A stretch of DNA of 64,000 nt from Climacium dendroides (Eukaryota > Streptophyta > Bryopsida > Hypnales > Climaciaceae). Location: contig OX467089.1 in the NCBI GenBank assembly GCA_950106755.1, positions 17,713,345-17,777,344 of the forward strand. Reading direction: 5' to 3'. Shown piece after piece: positions 1 to 10,480 of this stretch. The translations under genes and the position numbers were made by a program. The notes under the pieces are model-generated. The model saw only the letters and a list, made by a program, of their open reading frames with translations, was not told the origin of the DNA and searched no databases. Within the stretch, counting starts at the first letter, position 1, and each line of letters opens with the position of its first letter.

Positions 1-1898
1 ATCCCAACCAGTTCGTTGAACGGATCTCTGGTTCCCGATCCGGATGGCACATCCGGTCCGGTTGGAGTCTCCATCTTGGACGGCCGAGGTTGCACCAGAG
101 GCGTTCCTCGATTTCGGGTTGGCGTGGTCTTCTGCCTCTTGGGGATGAAATGCGGGTCCTCCTCTTCTTCTTCTTCTTCTTCTTCCTCCTCCTCGGTTTC
201 GTTCCCGGAATCCACTTTCTGGTCGGACTCGGATTCACCATACTTCATGGTCCGCTCCTAGGCCTTCTAAACCTTTGTCTCCACTTCCGTCAGCAATTCT
301 TGTTGCTAGTAGAGATGGTACACATAAGGGCACAGTGGGGTGGCCCTACTTTTCCCTACTCTTGTAGTGAGCTGGGACACCAGATCGAAGAAAATTCGGC
401 CCTAGTCTACTTTCCAGTTTCTGCACAGCGCTCCAAAGATTGTGTTACCCAAGGTGATGGTCACCCTGGTGGGCTTTTCCAGATGCAAGACCGGAACAAG
501 GAACTGCAGCAAGTGACGCTCTTGGTCATCGATACAATCCTCTACCGCGTAGCCATCCTTCGGATTCATTGCACTTCCGAACTTGCCCTGGATATAATCA
601 TCCTTTTGGCTGGCAAGCCCGAGTCCTCCCGTCTGGAATCCGTAGACGGCTCGCCACAAATCCTCGGTCCACTGAACCGGATTCCCTCTCAGGGTGTTAT
701 CGAACTCGTTCGATACGCCACCCAGAAGCTCCTTAATCATCCTCTCATCCTTGAAACCCCAAGGTTTCAAGGCTAATCCCTGACAACCCATGGATGCTAA
801 GTCATCCTTGAGTTCTCCCTGTTCCGGTTCCTTGGTCGGCATGACTAGAACCACTTTCACTAGAAGAAAAAGCAGGGTTTTGCGACTGTGGTTTGCGACT
901 GGTTTGTAGTCGTATCGGACGTTTGCGACTTGGTGATATTCTGGAATCCGTAGTCGCAGTGGACAAGTCGCATGAGTTGCACTGCAGTCGCGAGGTTGTT
1001 TGTCATTCGATAGGCAATGGAGAACTTCGTCGATGAACTGTTGTGACGTGGTTGCTGATGTGGAAGTTATTTCACTTATTTGTGTACAACTGGTTTGCGA
1101 TTGACATACAACTGGTGTGCAACTAGTTTGTGATTGATGTGCAACTCATTTGCGACTAGAATGCAACTGGTTTGCGATTGACATACAACTGGTTTGCGAC
1201 TTGGTTATCATTTATAGAGTTGTAGATTATAGAAATCTACAAATTGTAGAAATCTACAAAGTGTAAAAATCTACAAAATATATAAATATTAGAATTTCAC
1301 TATCAAAATTCATTACACAAGAATGCTATAACTTACCATTCTTATCTATACAAGCTGATGGTATTCTTGACAATCGATATGGGACAATTGAATCGATTTT
1401 CAGTCATGTTCTAGTTGCATTGCACTTGTTCTCTAGTTGCATTTGAATCATTTTTTAGTTGCACTGTAGTCGGGCTCTAGTTGCATTATAGTTGATTCCT
1501 AGTTGCATTTGAGTCATTTCTAAGTTGCAATCTTCTAGTTTTTAGTTCCAGCCTGTAATCAGAGCAATTGCATTTTTCCACGGTGGACTCTACTTCGTGG
1601 ATAGCTGTCTACATGGACAACTGCGATGAATACTGGATGTAGAATACCTCATGTCAGTTCTTCTGTTACAATATTGTAACCCTATTCTTCATTTTCCGAC
1701 TACTTTGCAACTACAACTACATACACGTGAAATTTGGTGCAAATACAGAGGGCTACAGTCGCATCTCAGTTGTATAGGACACATAGTCGCATCTCAGTGG
1801 GTTGCAATGGACACGTTTTTCTTCTAGTGTTTCCTCAACTTCACTTCACTCAGAGGTGGGGTGCTAGAGCTTGGTCTTTTCCGGTTCAGCCGCGGCAT
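1..1898 (-). pseudogene. Gag-like / coat-like ORF of copy D, interrupted by a CACTA insertion and four TAG codons
   Basis: Translation can start at the ATG at 1896-1898 (MPRLNRKRP). It runs without a stop to 1830, jumps the CACTA insert, and resumes at 857 in the same frame. The globular domain of about 150 residues matches copies A and B. After that, four in-frame stops occur, all TAG on the minus strand (402-404, 306-308, 267-269, 258-260). The same frame stays protein-like to the window edge, including a run of about 11 acidic residues (poly-Glu, the CTT/CTC run at 163-194). The function is unknown to me; gag-like or coat-like is inferred from position and composition. Broken here, but the frame is otherwise well kept. 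Confidence 0.6.
858..1829. mobile_element. Non-autonomous CACTA (EnSpm/CMC) DNA transposon, 972 bp
   Basis: The ends are a perfect 14 bp inverted repeat, CACTAGAAGAAAAA. They are flanked by a 3 bp target duplication TTT (855-857 and 1830-1832), the hallmark of CACTA elements. The interior has no coding potential. It is packed with subterminal motifs (TTTGCGACTGG, AGTTGCATT, TAGTCGCA in both orientations), the kind of repeats that the accessory transposase protein binds in En/Spm. Removing the element rejoins the copy D reading frame in phase. Confidence 0.9.
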
Positions 1899-2211
1899 GA
1901 GGGCGGCTCTACCCGGATTCACTCTCTTCTGACCTAACAAGGGTGTGCTTACACTCTGGTCTTCCGCTCCACCTGCAAACCAACCTCCTTGCATGCTCAC
2001 ACTCTCAGCCTCTCACTGTTCCGTATCCGCTCGCGCTCAAGTCTCTCCCACTCACGCCCGGAGGCGATCTCTCCGTCTCACACCTCTCACTCACTACCGG
2101 ACCCTCTCGTACCATCAACTCCTCGCCGTCGTAAACGGAAATGATCAGATGCTAAGACAGAAAACGACAACACGCGAAAATCAAAGACCTGAAAATGGGC
2201 AGGGTCAGGCC

Positions 2212-2218
2212 TTATATA
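2212..2218 (-). promoter_or_regulatory. TATA box in the leader of copy D
   Basis: The minus strand reads ACTATATAAGG about 315 bp upstream of the ATG at 1898. Copy C has a comparable sequence (AGTATAAGAGG) about 200 bp before its ATG. This suggests that these elements carry their own promoter between the terminus and the ORF. Confidence 0.4.
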
Positions 2219-2480
2219 GTCCTGACGCCCTGGATTGGTCATTATGACAGGTCGGTCATCCGGTCCAGTCCTTGTCATCCGGTTCTCTCCAATCCGATCA
2301 AGGAGAATCCGGTTGGAATTCCCTTTCGGTTGGAAATCCAATCCGGTCCACTTTTACCTAGAACCAGATTAGTTCCGTAAGGTTCTCTTGTGACTATTTT
2401 TGATTTATCTCCCTCCCTTTAGCTGGATCCGGATACCTGTTTCCAATTTCCGTTCCACTCAAAAGGTAAACGAAAAAAAA

Positions 2481-5348
2481 TCAAAAATATGAGTTGTCAC
2501 ACACAGCATGAGTGGGTTCTGTCCCCGTGAAGAAGTTGTGGAAGGAGCTCTGCGGGCCCTGCCGTTCATCGAACGCAAATAGAAATACAATGAAGACATT
2601 GTATTCCGAATCCTTGGGAGCCGGCTTTGGAAAACCATCCGTGTGGTCTGGAATATAGTTGATGACATGCCAATCCCACACCCTCACACCACTCTCCGCC
2701 ATCCGCAGTTCTACGTGAGAGATGATGTCGTGGAATCCTTGCGCATCCGTGATTAGGACTGCAGGTGATCGGGCTACCACACGACTCTAGACAGGGTCAA
2801 AGTACTCAATGGTGTCGAAAACCCTCCTCAGCTTCTGACTCGCCAAAAATATGGCCCGCGTTCCAAGGCTACCGACCTTAAAGAGAAACCAGAAGTACAT
2901 GTGCGTCTTACCCTCACCACGCCATGTCTTCACCGACGCATCTGATAGAATGGCGTTTATATCCCATGTCCGGTGATCGAGAATTCGACAGGAATAATCC
3001 TGCGTGAATTCATTGCAAATGGCGGCCTCCACTGCATCTTCACAGTGGGTCTTCATGAAGCGTGCCTACATGGATTTCACCGCTGGTGGATAGTCGTTGG
3101 GGTCAATAGTTTTGTTCAGGGCCTTTGTCCACCCCTCTAACCACTCCTTCCCGACCTGTGTTGCCATATTCTTATCCACCCACAGTTCGAGTTCCGCATG
3201 GGTGATTTTCTTCTTCGCCGCGAACTCGTCGAACTCCTCTGCAGTGTACGGGATGTATTCTGGCTTCTTGCTGGGCAGCGGGTGGTCCAAATAGTAGCAC
3301 ATGAGCTCATTCTTCATGGCCCTGATTTTCTTCTCACGGGCTCCTGCTTGCTGGATTGAAACGAGTGGTTTGCCCCAGTCATCCCTCATGACCTTCGAAT
3401 TCTTCATGCACACCGTCCCTGTCTCAACTAGGCCGGCTAGATAGTTCACGTCTTCTGGACGGAGGCCGTATAGTAGCTTGAAGTCCTGTGCTACAAAAGG
3501 TTTCCGCTTGGCCTTCGAATCGGGGCCGGTTCCGTCTGGAAGTTCAAATCGGAGGAACCTCTCCTCAATCTTTATCCACTGGTTAACGTCAGCGTCATTC
3601 TCCATGAACAGCAGCGGAATCCAGAGATCTGCATGGTCGTTGCCCTTCGACCCTACGAAAATAGTTGACATCACTGGATAGAAGGCCTGTATGTTGAACA
3701 CAGGAGGTTAGCGTAGCAACATGCAAGACCGACATCGACCATGGGGAGATCTCCCCATGCTCTACATGAAATTCGTGTACTGCCTATGATTACCAGTTAT
3801 CGGGAGATCTCCTACTGACCGTCATGACAAGAGTGTCCTCACGAATTCCATACATCGGGACATTTTCGGCTGCTGTACACGGATGAGTGACCTCACGTCG
3901 ACGACAAATTATCGGGAGATCTCCTGATGATGAACATCATGCACTGCAAATGAAGCATACAATGTCGCCGACTGAATCGCACTCAACAACGATAGGAAAT
4001 TCAAATGAACTGTGCATTCGTTCCACTTACAAGGTACTCAGCCGAGTGCCCTCTTCCTCCATATGATGGTTGGAGGCTTCCCATGTCCCTCCACCTGATC
4101 CAAACATGCAAGAGTTGTTGAGTAAAGCTCTGCTCCCGTTGCTCCCCAACGATGTTCTGATTTAACGCCCTTAACAGGTGGATGATGTCATTCTTCGTTA
4201 AATCATATTTCTGCTAGATGGGGATGATGTTGAACGTGGAGGCCTAGGGCACGTCAATAGGGGGGATCTCTTCACTTTCGATGAGTACCTTGTGAACTTC
4301 GATAGTGTGTTGCCCACCAATGATGTAATAGTGGGACTTCTCTGTCAGACTAGAAGACTTGGGGCACGTATCCCAGAATGTGACCTCCCCACTCTGACCA
4401 TGTGGGCCCTGCTTTAATGGAAGAACAGTTATGTACATGTTCTCCGACTTGTAGTCTGCATCCACTAAAATTTGGTTGCAGATTTTTTTCAGCCGACTCC
4501 TCTCAATTCCTCTGTATACAAGTCTTCCAAGAGGAGCCCAGTGCAAGTACCTGAAATGTACACGAAGCAATTTACCGTCCACATTGGTAAACGCTTTCTT
4601 GCCCCACTTATACAATGGCGTGAAAACTTGCTTGTAAAGCTTGTTCATCGCCTTCATGTCATCTGGGGAGAGCTTATTGACTTCAACATCAGTCATGCTC
4701 ACAACTTTCTGAATACTGAGGACGACTGGTGCTTTGTCCTTCTTCGGTCTTTTCAAGACAACCTCGTCAACCTCATCTCTAGGAGCTCCGATGGACAACT
4801 TCCTCTTTGAGCCCTTCTTCATTGGAGAAGGTTTGGGGGCTGAACCTACACTTGCAGCAGTTCCAGGTTGTGTATGCCGCATTTGGTCCTCAACGATGTC
4901 CCATTCGTTGCTCATTTCGTCAGGAGTCCAAAATTGATTATCGTCTCTCCTGTTGAGCATTCCCTATCGCGTGAGCGTCTCGCACATTTCCATACTCATC
5001 TTCGCATAATTGAGGATTAATCCATATTTGATGGATTCATTGGATTTTGGAATCTTCTCCTCAATCATGAAAAGCACAGTGCGGTTATCCAAGCCCTGAA
5101 CCTCTAGGATGTCTATTCCAATGGTGGTGTGCTTTTTCCCCATGTACTCTAGCTTTAGGCATATGTGAACTCTGGAGTTCGGCAATTCCATCCACTATAG
5201 ACCCCATGCTGAGACTTTCTCGTTGCATCGGAAAACTGCCGCCAGGTAGTGACTGCCGCAATATTGAAACGTGTGGACCATGAAGTCCACAAAAGCGACA
5301 AGCCTTCTAGGTGATAAGGCCGGAGCCCAATTCGTCACGACGTTGTCA
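2481..5348 (-). pseudogene. ParB-like (GGQH motif) transposon-associated protein, two exons, six in-frame TAG codons
   Basis: Exon a is 5348-4031 (acceptor ATTCTGTAG at its start, donor CTT/GTAAGTGG at its end) and exon b is 3686-2481 (acceptor CATACAG, final stop TGA). Both exons are in one frame. They are interrupted only by TAG, at 5195, 4964, 4244, 4214, 3066 and 2787 (first base on the plus strand). Visible features are a basic segment KKGSKRK followed by KRPKKDK, and the motif YYIIGGQHTIEVHK, which recalls the xGxxHxxEA box of ParB/Srx-fold proteins. The rest is unfamiliar. The reading frame begins mid-protein at the acceptor, so more 5' exons lie to the right. Palindromic sites sit in its intron and upstream. 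The ParB call is a weak motif-level inference; the gene structure is better supported. Confidence 0.5.
3740..3929. repeat. Palindrome cluster A: four BglII-centred 20 bp sites in the intron
   Basis: Sites are at 3740-3759 (CATGGGGAGATCTCCCCATG, a perfect palindrome), 3798-3817, 3853-3872 and 3910-3929, spaced 55-58 bp. All are variants of the consensus CATCGGGAGATCTCCCGATG. They lie in the intron between the two exons of the ParB-like relic. Confidence 0.8.
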
Positions 5349-5538
5349 CTACAGAATGAGAAAACCAATGGTTACATTCACTTCCAAAAATGCTTTCCCT
5401 TCACGACATACGAAGTACAGAGCTTGGGACTCACATATCATTTGAATTAATCTCTGCTTTATTCAACTACTCTGAAAGTATTGAACCCTATCATCAGAGG
5501 ATCGTCTCCAAGGATTGGGTCACTTTGCTCCTACATTG

Positions 5539-6359
5539 GATCGGGAGATCTCCCGATGACCAAGTCCTACTCTTCACGACCAAGGAATATTTCGTTCCCT
5601 TAACAAGTGTTGTTCGAGGCTTCAACTTCTCGCAGCCATCCTACATAACCTAATATGAAGTCTTAGTTATCTAGAGACTCGGAGTTCACTCCAATACGAT
5701 TCTTATATGGAATGATATCAATTATTCACTTCAACGTCTACTGCTACTACATTTTGAACTGTATCCGGAGATCTCCCGATGATGACATCTTCCGATGCAC
5801 AGCATGGGTGTCCATTGACATGGAATAGACTATCAGGTTTCATTCATTTCCCTACAAGTAGTTATGCTAGTTCCCATCGGGTGATCTCCTGATGCTTCAC
5901 TCTTGAGTTGCATTGGGACTACGCATCAGGACATCTCCCCATGCATTACTCTCCCCCGCCGGGGCACTCTGAAGTCATGTACATCGAAATTGAATACTAG
6001 TGCTTCTACTAGTGCATTGGGAGAACTCCCGATGCCTTCTTCTCCCCCAATGAGGCTCCCTAAAGTTAGGTAGTCCAAAACCGCATACTACGTCTTCTGC
6101 TTCATATTATCGGGAGATCTCCTGATGGATGGAAATCTGCATACTCATCCTAGGCTTGCATCTCCTTCTACTCACAATACTCCTACTCATTCTCTTCTCT
6201 GCTTACCCACTGTCTTGGATACAAATTCCATCGAGAGGTCTCCCGATGGCCTGTTCCACTGCCGTGTCTTTGCCATCCATTACGTCTGAATTAATACAGG
6301 TTGTCTCAGAGCTTCCGCAGCCAATTCATGGCTGTGCATTATCGGGAGATCTCCTGATA
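5539..6359. repeat. Palindrome cluster B: eight 20 bp sites upstream of the ParB-like relic
   Basis: Sites start at 5539, 5762, 5875, 5924, 6015, 6108, 6229 and 6340. The core AGATCTCC is best kept and the outer CATC/GATG arms drift. Spacing is irregular (49-223 bp), unlike clusters C and D. The cluster lies just 5' of the visible exon of the minus-strand relic, perhaps in further introns or its promoter. Confidence 0.75.
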
Positions 6360-7689
6360 TACGGTCTTAGGATACCTTACACAAAAAAATAATTCCCCTC
6401 CTATAGGATAACCTTCTCCACATCTTCGGATGCGCGGGTTTAGGGCATCCGGAAATTCCCTGATGTATGCAACATTTACAATTCTAACTACTGCATACGA
6501 TTTTCTTGACAATACCTGCGACTGTTTGCTTAAGTGCTTCTTGCATCGGGGGTTAGGTATCTACAGGACATTCAATGACAACTTCAGGTGCAAGAAATGC
6601 TTGGACATTGAGACTTATGGATTTTCCCACTCGCGGGGGATTTCAAGGTCTGCCGACGTTGCCATTGTCCATGAAGATTACGAATTCCAAGCGCTTCCTG
6701 TACACCTAAATTGAAAAACACAATGTTTGAGAACCCAAAAAAAGTATAGTTACAAGAATCCAGAATCAAACTTGACTATACCTTGAACCACAAATTCTTA
6801 TACTGCATCATCCTTAACCTTCTTTCATTTCTGGGACGAATTATGCTTAATTAGACTGCATGCACAAATCCATGTTCCTCACCTCTATACAAGCCTTGAA
6901 AGTGTGACGACCTTTCTGATTAGGTGTCCCTCAAGCTTCACTGTAAGCTCCCAAGAACTTGGAAACAAAGAAACTAAGGCGCCAGGTGATTGAAACAAAG
7001 ACTTCCTATTTCCACACGTCAAAAGCAAGTTCCTACAAGTGAGTGACCGGGAATGCCAAGTGAAGAGATAAGTTCTCTCCACATGCAAGGACCTTAGTTT
7101 AAAATTGAACCCACCTTAATGACACACATTCAAGTGAGAAGTCACTGACTACAACTACAACACGAAAATGCAACTTCAGTGAATCAAACAAGGAGCGGGA
7201 GAAAATACAATATTCATGAACTGACTAGAACTGCTGATGAAAGCCCGACAATTTCTGACTAAATAATACTATGCTTCACAGGGACTACATCAACGAGTTT
7301 CTACGTGCTTGGATTGGGCCGACAGCTCCATGCCTTGCAGTTTGCCACAAGTGAACACAAGTCCAAAACAAAAATGCAACTTCTGATTGAATCAATGAAC
7401 CTTGGATCGGGAGAAAAACAGGTGACTAGGTGCCGAATCAAGTGACTAGAATTGAACTACTACGTGGATGGGTGCGACTAATTCTAATACAATGCTTGAC
7501 AGTATCGGGAGGTACATGTGCGTGGGCCGAAAGTTCTATGCCTACCAACTTCCAACAAAACCGAAAGCATGTACATTAGAGACTTACCTGCTTCAATGTC
7601 GCGTCCACCGGAACAAAAAACCGCCAAATTTTGCTTCCTAGACCCGCATACGCCAAAGAGAGAGGTCGCCCCCACGTCGCAACGAGAGA
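6360..7689. other. No gene recognised
   Basis: Short open frames here have no recognisable domain. On the minus strand a donor-like site (GAAGCAG/GTAAGTC) near 7590 and an acceptor-like site near 6715 hint at 5' exons of the ParB-like relic. I could not follow a frame across them. Confidence 0.3.
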
Positions 7690-7925
7690 AACGCCGATGC
7701 GCTAGAAGCGGGAGCATAGACCGACTGGGAGCGGGAGCGGGAGCGGGAGCAAGCACGAGGTCGAGCGCACAGAAATCGAGAAAATTCAAGACGCTGCAGC
7801 ATCGGGCGGAGAGCACAACGTGCGGGAGGGAGACGAAAAGGGACACTATGCAGGAGGAGAGGGGCCATCGAGAGGAGAGGGGGGCCATCGGGAGGAGAGG
7901 GGGCGGCCATCGGGAAGGAGGGGAC
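7690..7925. repeat. Purine-rich minisatellite patch
   Basis: A hexanucleotide run (GGGAGC repeated about five times near 7727-7760) is followed by three imperfect copies of GCCATCGGGAGGAGAGGGG (7860-7925). The half-motif GCCATCGGGAG is one arm of the dispersed palindrome, which may link this patch to it. Open frames here are produced by the repeat and the high GC. Confidence 0.5.
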
Positions 7926-8536
7926 AAGTGGAGGCGGCGGCCTTATGATGACCCTGTTGCACATGGAAGTGACTTGCGGTTTAGGGTCAATCATTCGTGT
8001 CAGGGTAATTGCTTGGTAAGTGAATGTAATAACTAGTAATTAGTGGCTATGCTGATTACAAAGCACAACCCAATGGTAAAATTTGAATTCGCATTCCCAC
8101 CACTTGGGTACACATTAGTAGACACTATTTCTCAAGTATAGGATAATTATAAGTTCTTGAAAAAACTTCATTTACAATTACACATCATTTCACAAAATTG
8201 TCATGAAAAAAGAATAAGCCTAAAATTATGAATTAAAGATTGGTGAACCCAAAACTAGATTTAAACCACTTAAATTGAAGAGTAGTGGTGATACAATACA
8301 TGTAACACTACTTACAACAGTAGTAACATAATACTAATGATTGTAATGAATATCCGTATTGTCGTAGTGAGTTCACGAGGATTAGTATAAAGTATTTTGA
8401 ATAAGGTATTTTTTTTTACACATTTTAATTACTAAATATTGCACTATGTGCTCGTAGTTCATGTCCACGGTGCTTACCAATTAATTTAATTATTTATGGG
8501 TGTATCATACCTACTAAAATGATCTAGACACTCCAA

Positions 8537-8579
8537 TGCCACATTTAACTACTTTGGGACTTTCCAAAGTCCAAAATTA
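8537..8579 (+). repeat. Left terminal inverted repeat of the large transposon
   Basis: It starts TGCCACATTTAACTACTTTG and ends in an internal stem GGACTTTCCAAAGTCC. It matches the right end at 22934-22976 in inverted orientation, and both ends of the small element at 23413-23651. Confidence 0.65.
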
Positions 8580-8628
8580 ATAATGGTAATCGGGAAAAAA
8601 GAATTTGCCATTTGGCAATAACCTAAAA

Positions 8629-8771
8629 CATCAGGAGATTTTGTAATGCATCCGGAGATATCTACATAACATCCGGAGATATCTGCGTAACATTGGGAGA
8701 TTCTGTAATACATCTGGAGATATATGCAAAACATTGGGAGATCTATTAAATCATCGGGAGATCTCCTGATG
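8629..8771 (+). repeat. Palindrome cluster C: seven tandem units of 20-21 bp
   Basis: Unit starts are 8629, 8649, 8670, 8691, 8711, 8732 and 8752, a period of 20-21 bp (two helical turns). The first six units keep mainly the left half (CATCGGGAGAT-like). The last is an almost complete palindrome (CATCGGGAGATCTCCTGATG). The array lies about 50 bp inside the left terminal repeat, where transposase-binding subterminal repeats are usually found. Confidence 0.8.
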
Positions 8772-8835
8772 ATATGATTTCGAGCCCTCTGCATGTTTTG
8801 TCCAAAATTAAGTACATAGTCTGGAAGTAATTAAA

Positions 8836-9085
8836 GTGTGGAAAAAAATATTGAGTATGGAATCAAAAAAGTGTGCCAAAAAATTTAGTGTGAAAAAAAA
8901 ATGTGCAACAAAATATAGACAGTGGCAAAAAATACAAAGCATGGGAAAAATAAAAAATAAAAAAAGTGTGGAAAAAACAATAGAGTGGACAAAAATAAAG
9001 AGTGGAAAAAGATACAAAGTGTGGACAAAAGTATATTAGAGTGTGGAAAAAAATATTAATAGAGTGTGGAGAAAAATGGTGACTG
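8836..9085 (+). repeat. A-rich degenerate tandem repeat
   Basis: About a dozen drifted units of roughly 18-22 bp resemble AGTGTGGAAAAAATA. Long frames on either strand (for example the Phe-rich minus-strand reading) come from this composition and are not genes. Confidence 0.6.
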
Positions 9086-9835
9086 TAAAAATAACTATAC
9101 CGCCCTTTAAAGAATAATTGTAGAAGGTGGACAGCAATACTAAAATTGAAAGTAAATGTGAAATCCCAACTTCGTATGTTCATTACAAGTACTACGGCGG
9201 CGGAAAATAAAGTTGAAAGTGACCAAATGTACTGAACGTCGAAAAACTGTAGGATTAAAAAAAGGCAACTAGAGGCATACACTCTAAAAAGAAATTAAGA
9301 ATGACATGATAAAGTGAAAAAGTCCAGCTAGTTTTCAAAAACAATTTACAAATATGACATATTCATGATATGTTCTTCATATGTTTTGTGATACAAATGT
9401 ACTTTACTGCCTAATCAATCAGTAAACACTTGACAACAATAGAAACTGTAGACTACATCATCTTCAAAAATCGGCCTTTGAAAGCCCACAAATCTTGAAT
9501 TGTTTTCCTAAACCCTTTTAGAAATTAATTTTTTATCCAAAATTTATTGAATTATATATATAGATTCATATCTTGCAATGTTCCCTCACTAATATAAAGT
9601 TCTCAAATCTTGCTATGTACCCAAAATCACAGAATGTACCTAAACGCCTACACTAGAAGCCTCTAACATAGAATTGGCAAAAAGTTTCCAATTACAACAT
9701 ACTGTAAATCACGATTTGTGGAGAAATTCATTGCCCTCAAATTCATCTCTAAATTGTTAATTCCAAAAGCTAAAACCAATTGTTCATAAAAGATCTACTC
9801 ACACTCTAATCAATACATACCATACTCATTACCAA
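9086..9835. other. AT-rich spacer, nothing recognised
   Basis: No coding signal, no clear repeat and no RNA gene was seen on either strand. Confidence 0.4.
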
Positions 9836-10480
9836 GGTAGTCATCGCTATAGAAGATTACCCTAAACCCTAAAAATCTAAATAAGAAGCTTATACCCTAA
9901 ATCCTTAAACTTCTACATTGTATAGGAATAAATAAAAAATGAGCCCGTAAACCCTACAATAAGGACCACGTATCCCCGACCCTAAACCGTTCGGAGAAGA
10001 TCATAGCTTTAGAATGCTAGAACCATGACCTCCACCCTAAATCCTAAAACACACCCTAAACCCTAAACCCTAAAACATGTAAGGAATTAGGCCTCAACCC
10101 CTACAATGAGGAACACCTATCCCCGACCCTAAACCGCTTGTAGAAGATCATAGCTTTTGAATGCTAGAACCATGACGCCCACCCCAAACCCTAAACCCTA
10201 AAACATGTAAGAAATTAGGCCCAAACCCCTACAATGAGGAACACCTATCCCCAACCCTAAACCGCTTGTAGAAGATCATAGCTTTTGAATGCTAGAACCA
10301 TGATGCCCACCCTAAATCCTGAAATGTACCGTAAACCCTAATCTCTAAATCCTAAACCCTATAGTAAGGACCACCTACCCCCGACCCTAAACCGTTTAAA
10401 GAAGATCATAGCTTTCGAATGCTAGAACCATGACCATTGATCGTAAACCCTAAACCCTGATGTTGAACCCTGGAAGTACT
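9836..10480 (+). repeat. Tandem repeat containing plant-type telomeric CCCTAAA motifs
   Basis: Four units start near 9978, 10125, 10253 and 10383 (spacing 147, 128 and 130 bp). Each contains ACCCTAAACCG followed by GAAGATCATAGCTTT and GCTAGAACCATGA. Extra CCCTAAA copies lie between them (for example near 10055-10075 and 10185-10200). These are interstitial telomere-like repeats built into a longer satellite unit. Confidence 0.8.

Larger units (their letters stand above)
1..2461 (-). mobile_element. Copy D of the unclassified 3.56 kb element family, cut by the window edge
   Basis: The coding part (minus strand) is a diverged relative of the ORFs at 18191 and 62195. They share the signatures NPKDG and KPTRVTIT and the block ending NTIFGA. 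The right border is inferred near 2461, just past the stop of the neighbouring relic at 2481, where the minus strand reads TGAGTGGAACGG. The border is a guess because the other end lies outside the window and no target duplication can be checked. The leader (1899-2461) holds a TATA box. A 972 bp CACTA element splits the copy at 858-1829. Family membership is secure from the protein similarity; the exact end is not. Confidence 0.6.

Noticed and set aside
2657..2680. AATCCCACA as the start of another 3.56 kb element on the minus strand
   Set aside because: It lies inside the coding frame of the ParB-like relic (VWDWHV), which continues uninterrupted past it.
5539..5558. GATCGGGAGATCTCCCGATG also occurs at the start of common mammalian expression vectors, hinting at vector contamination
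   Set aside because: The motif recurs about 40 times with independent drift, in introns and arrays among plant-like transposons. No other vector sequence is present.
7518..8036. Arg/Gly-rich open frames on both strands
   Set aside because: They are created by the GGGAGC and GAGGAGAGGGG repeats. No start context or domain is evident.
8863..9282. Phe/Tyr-rich minus-strand frame resembling a membrane protein
   Set aside because: It is the complement of an A-rich degenerate tandem repeat.
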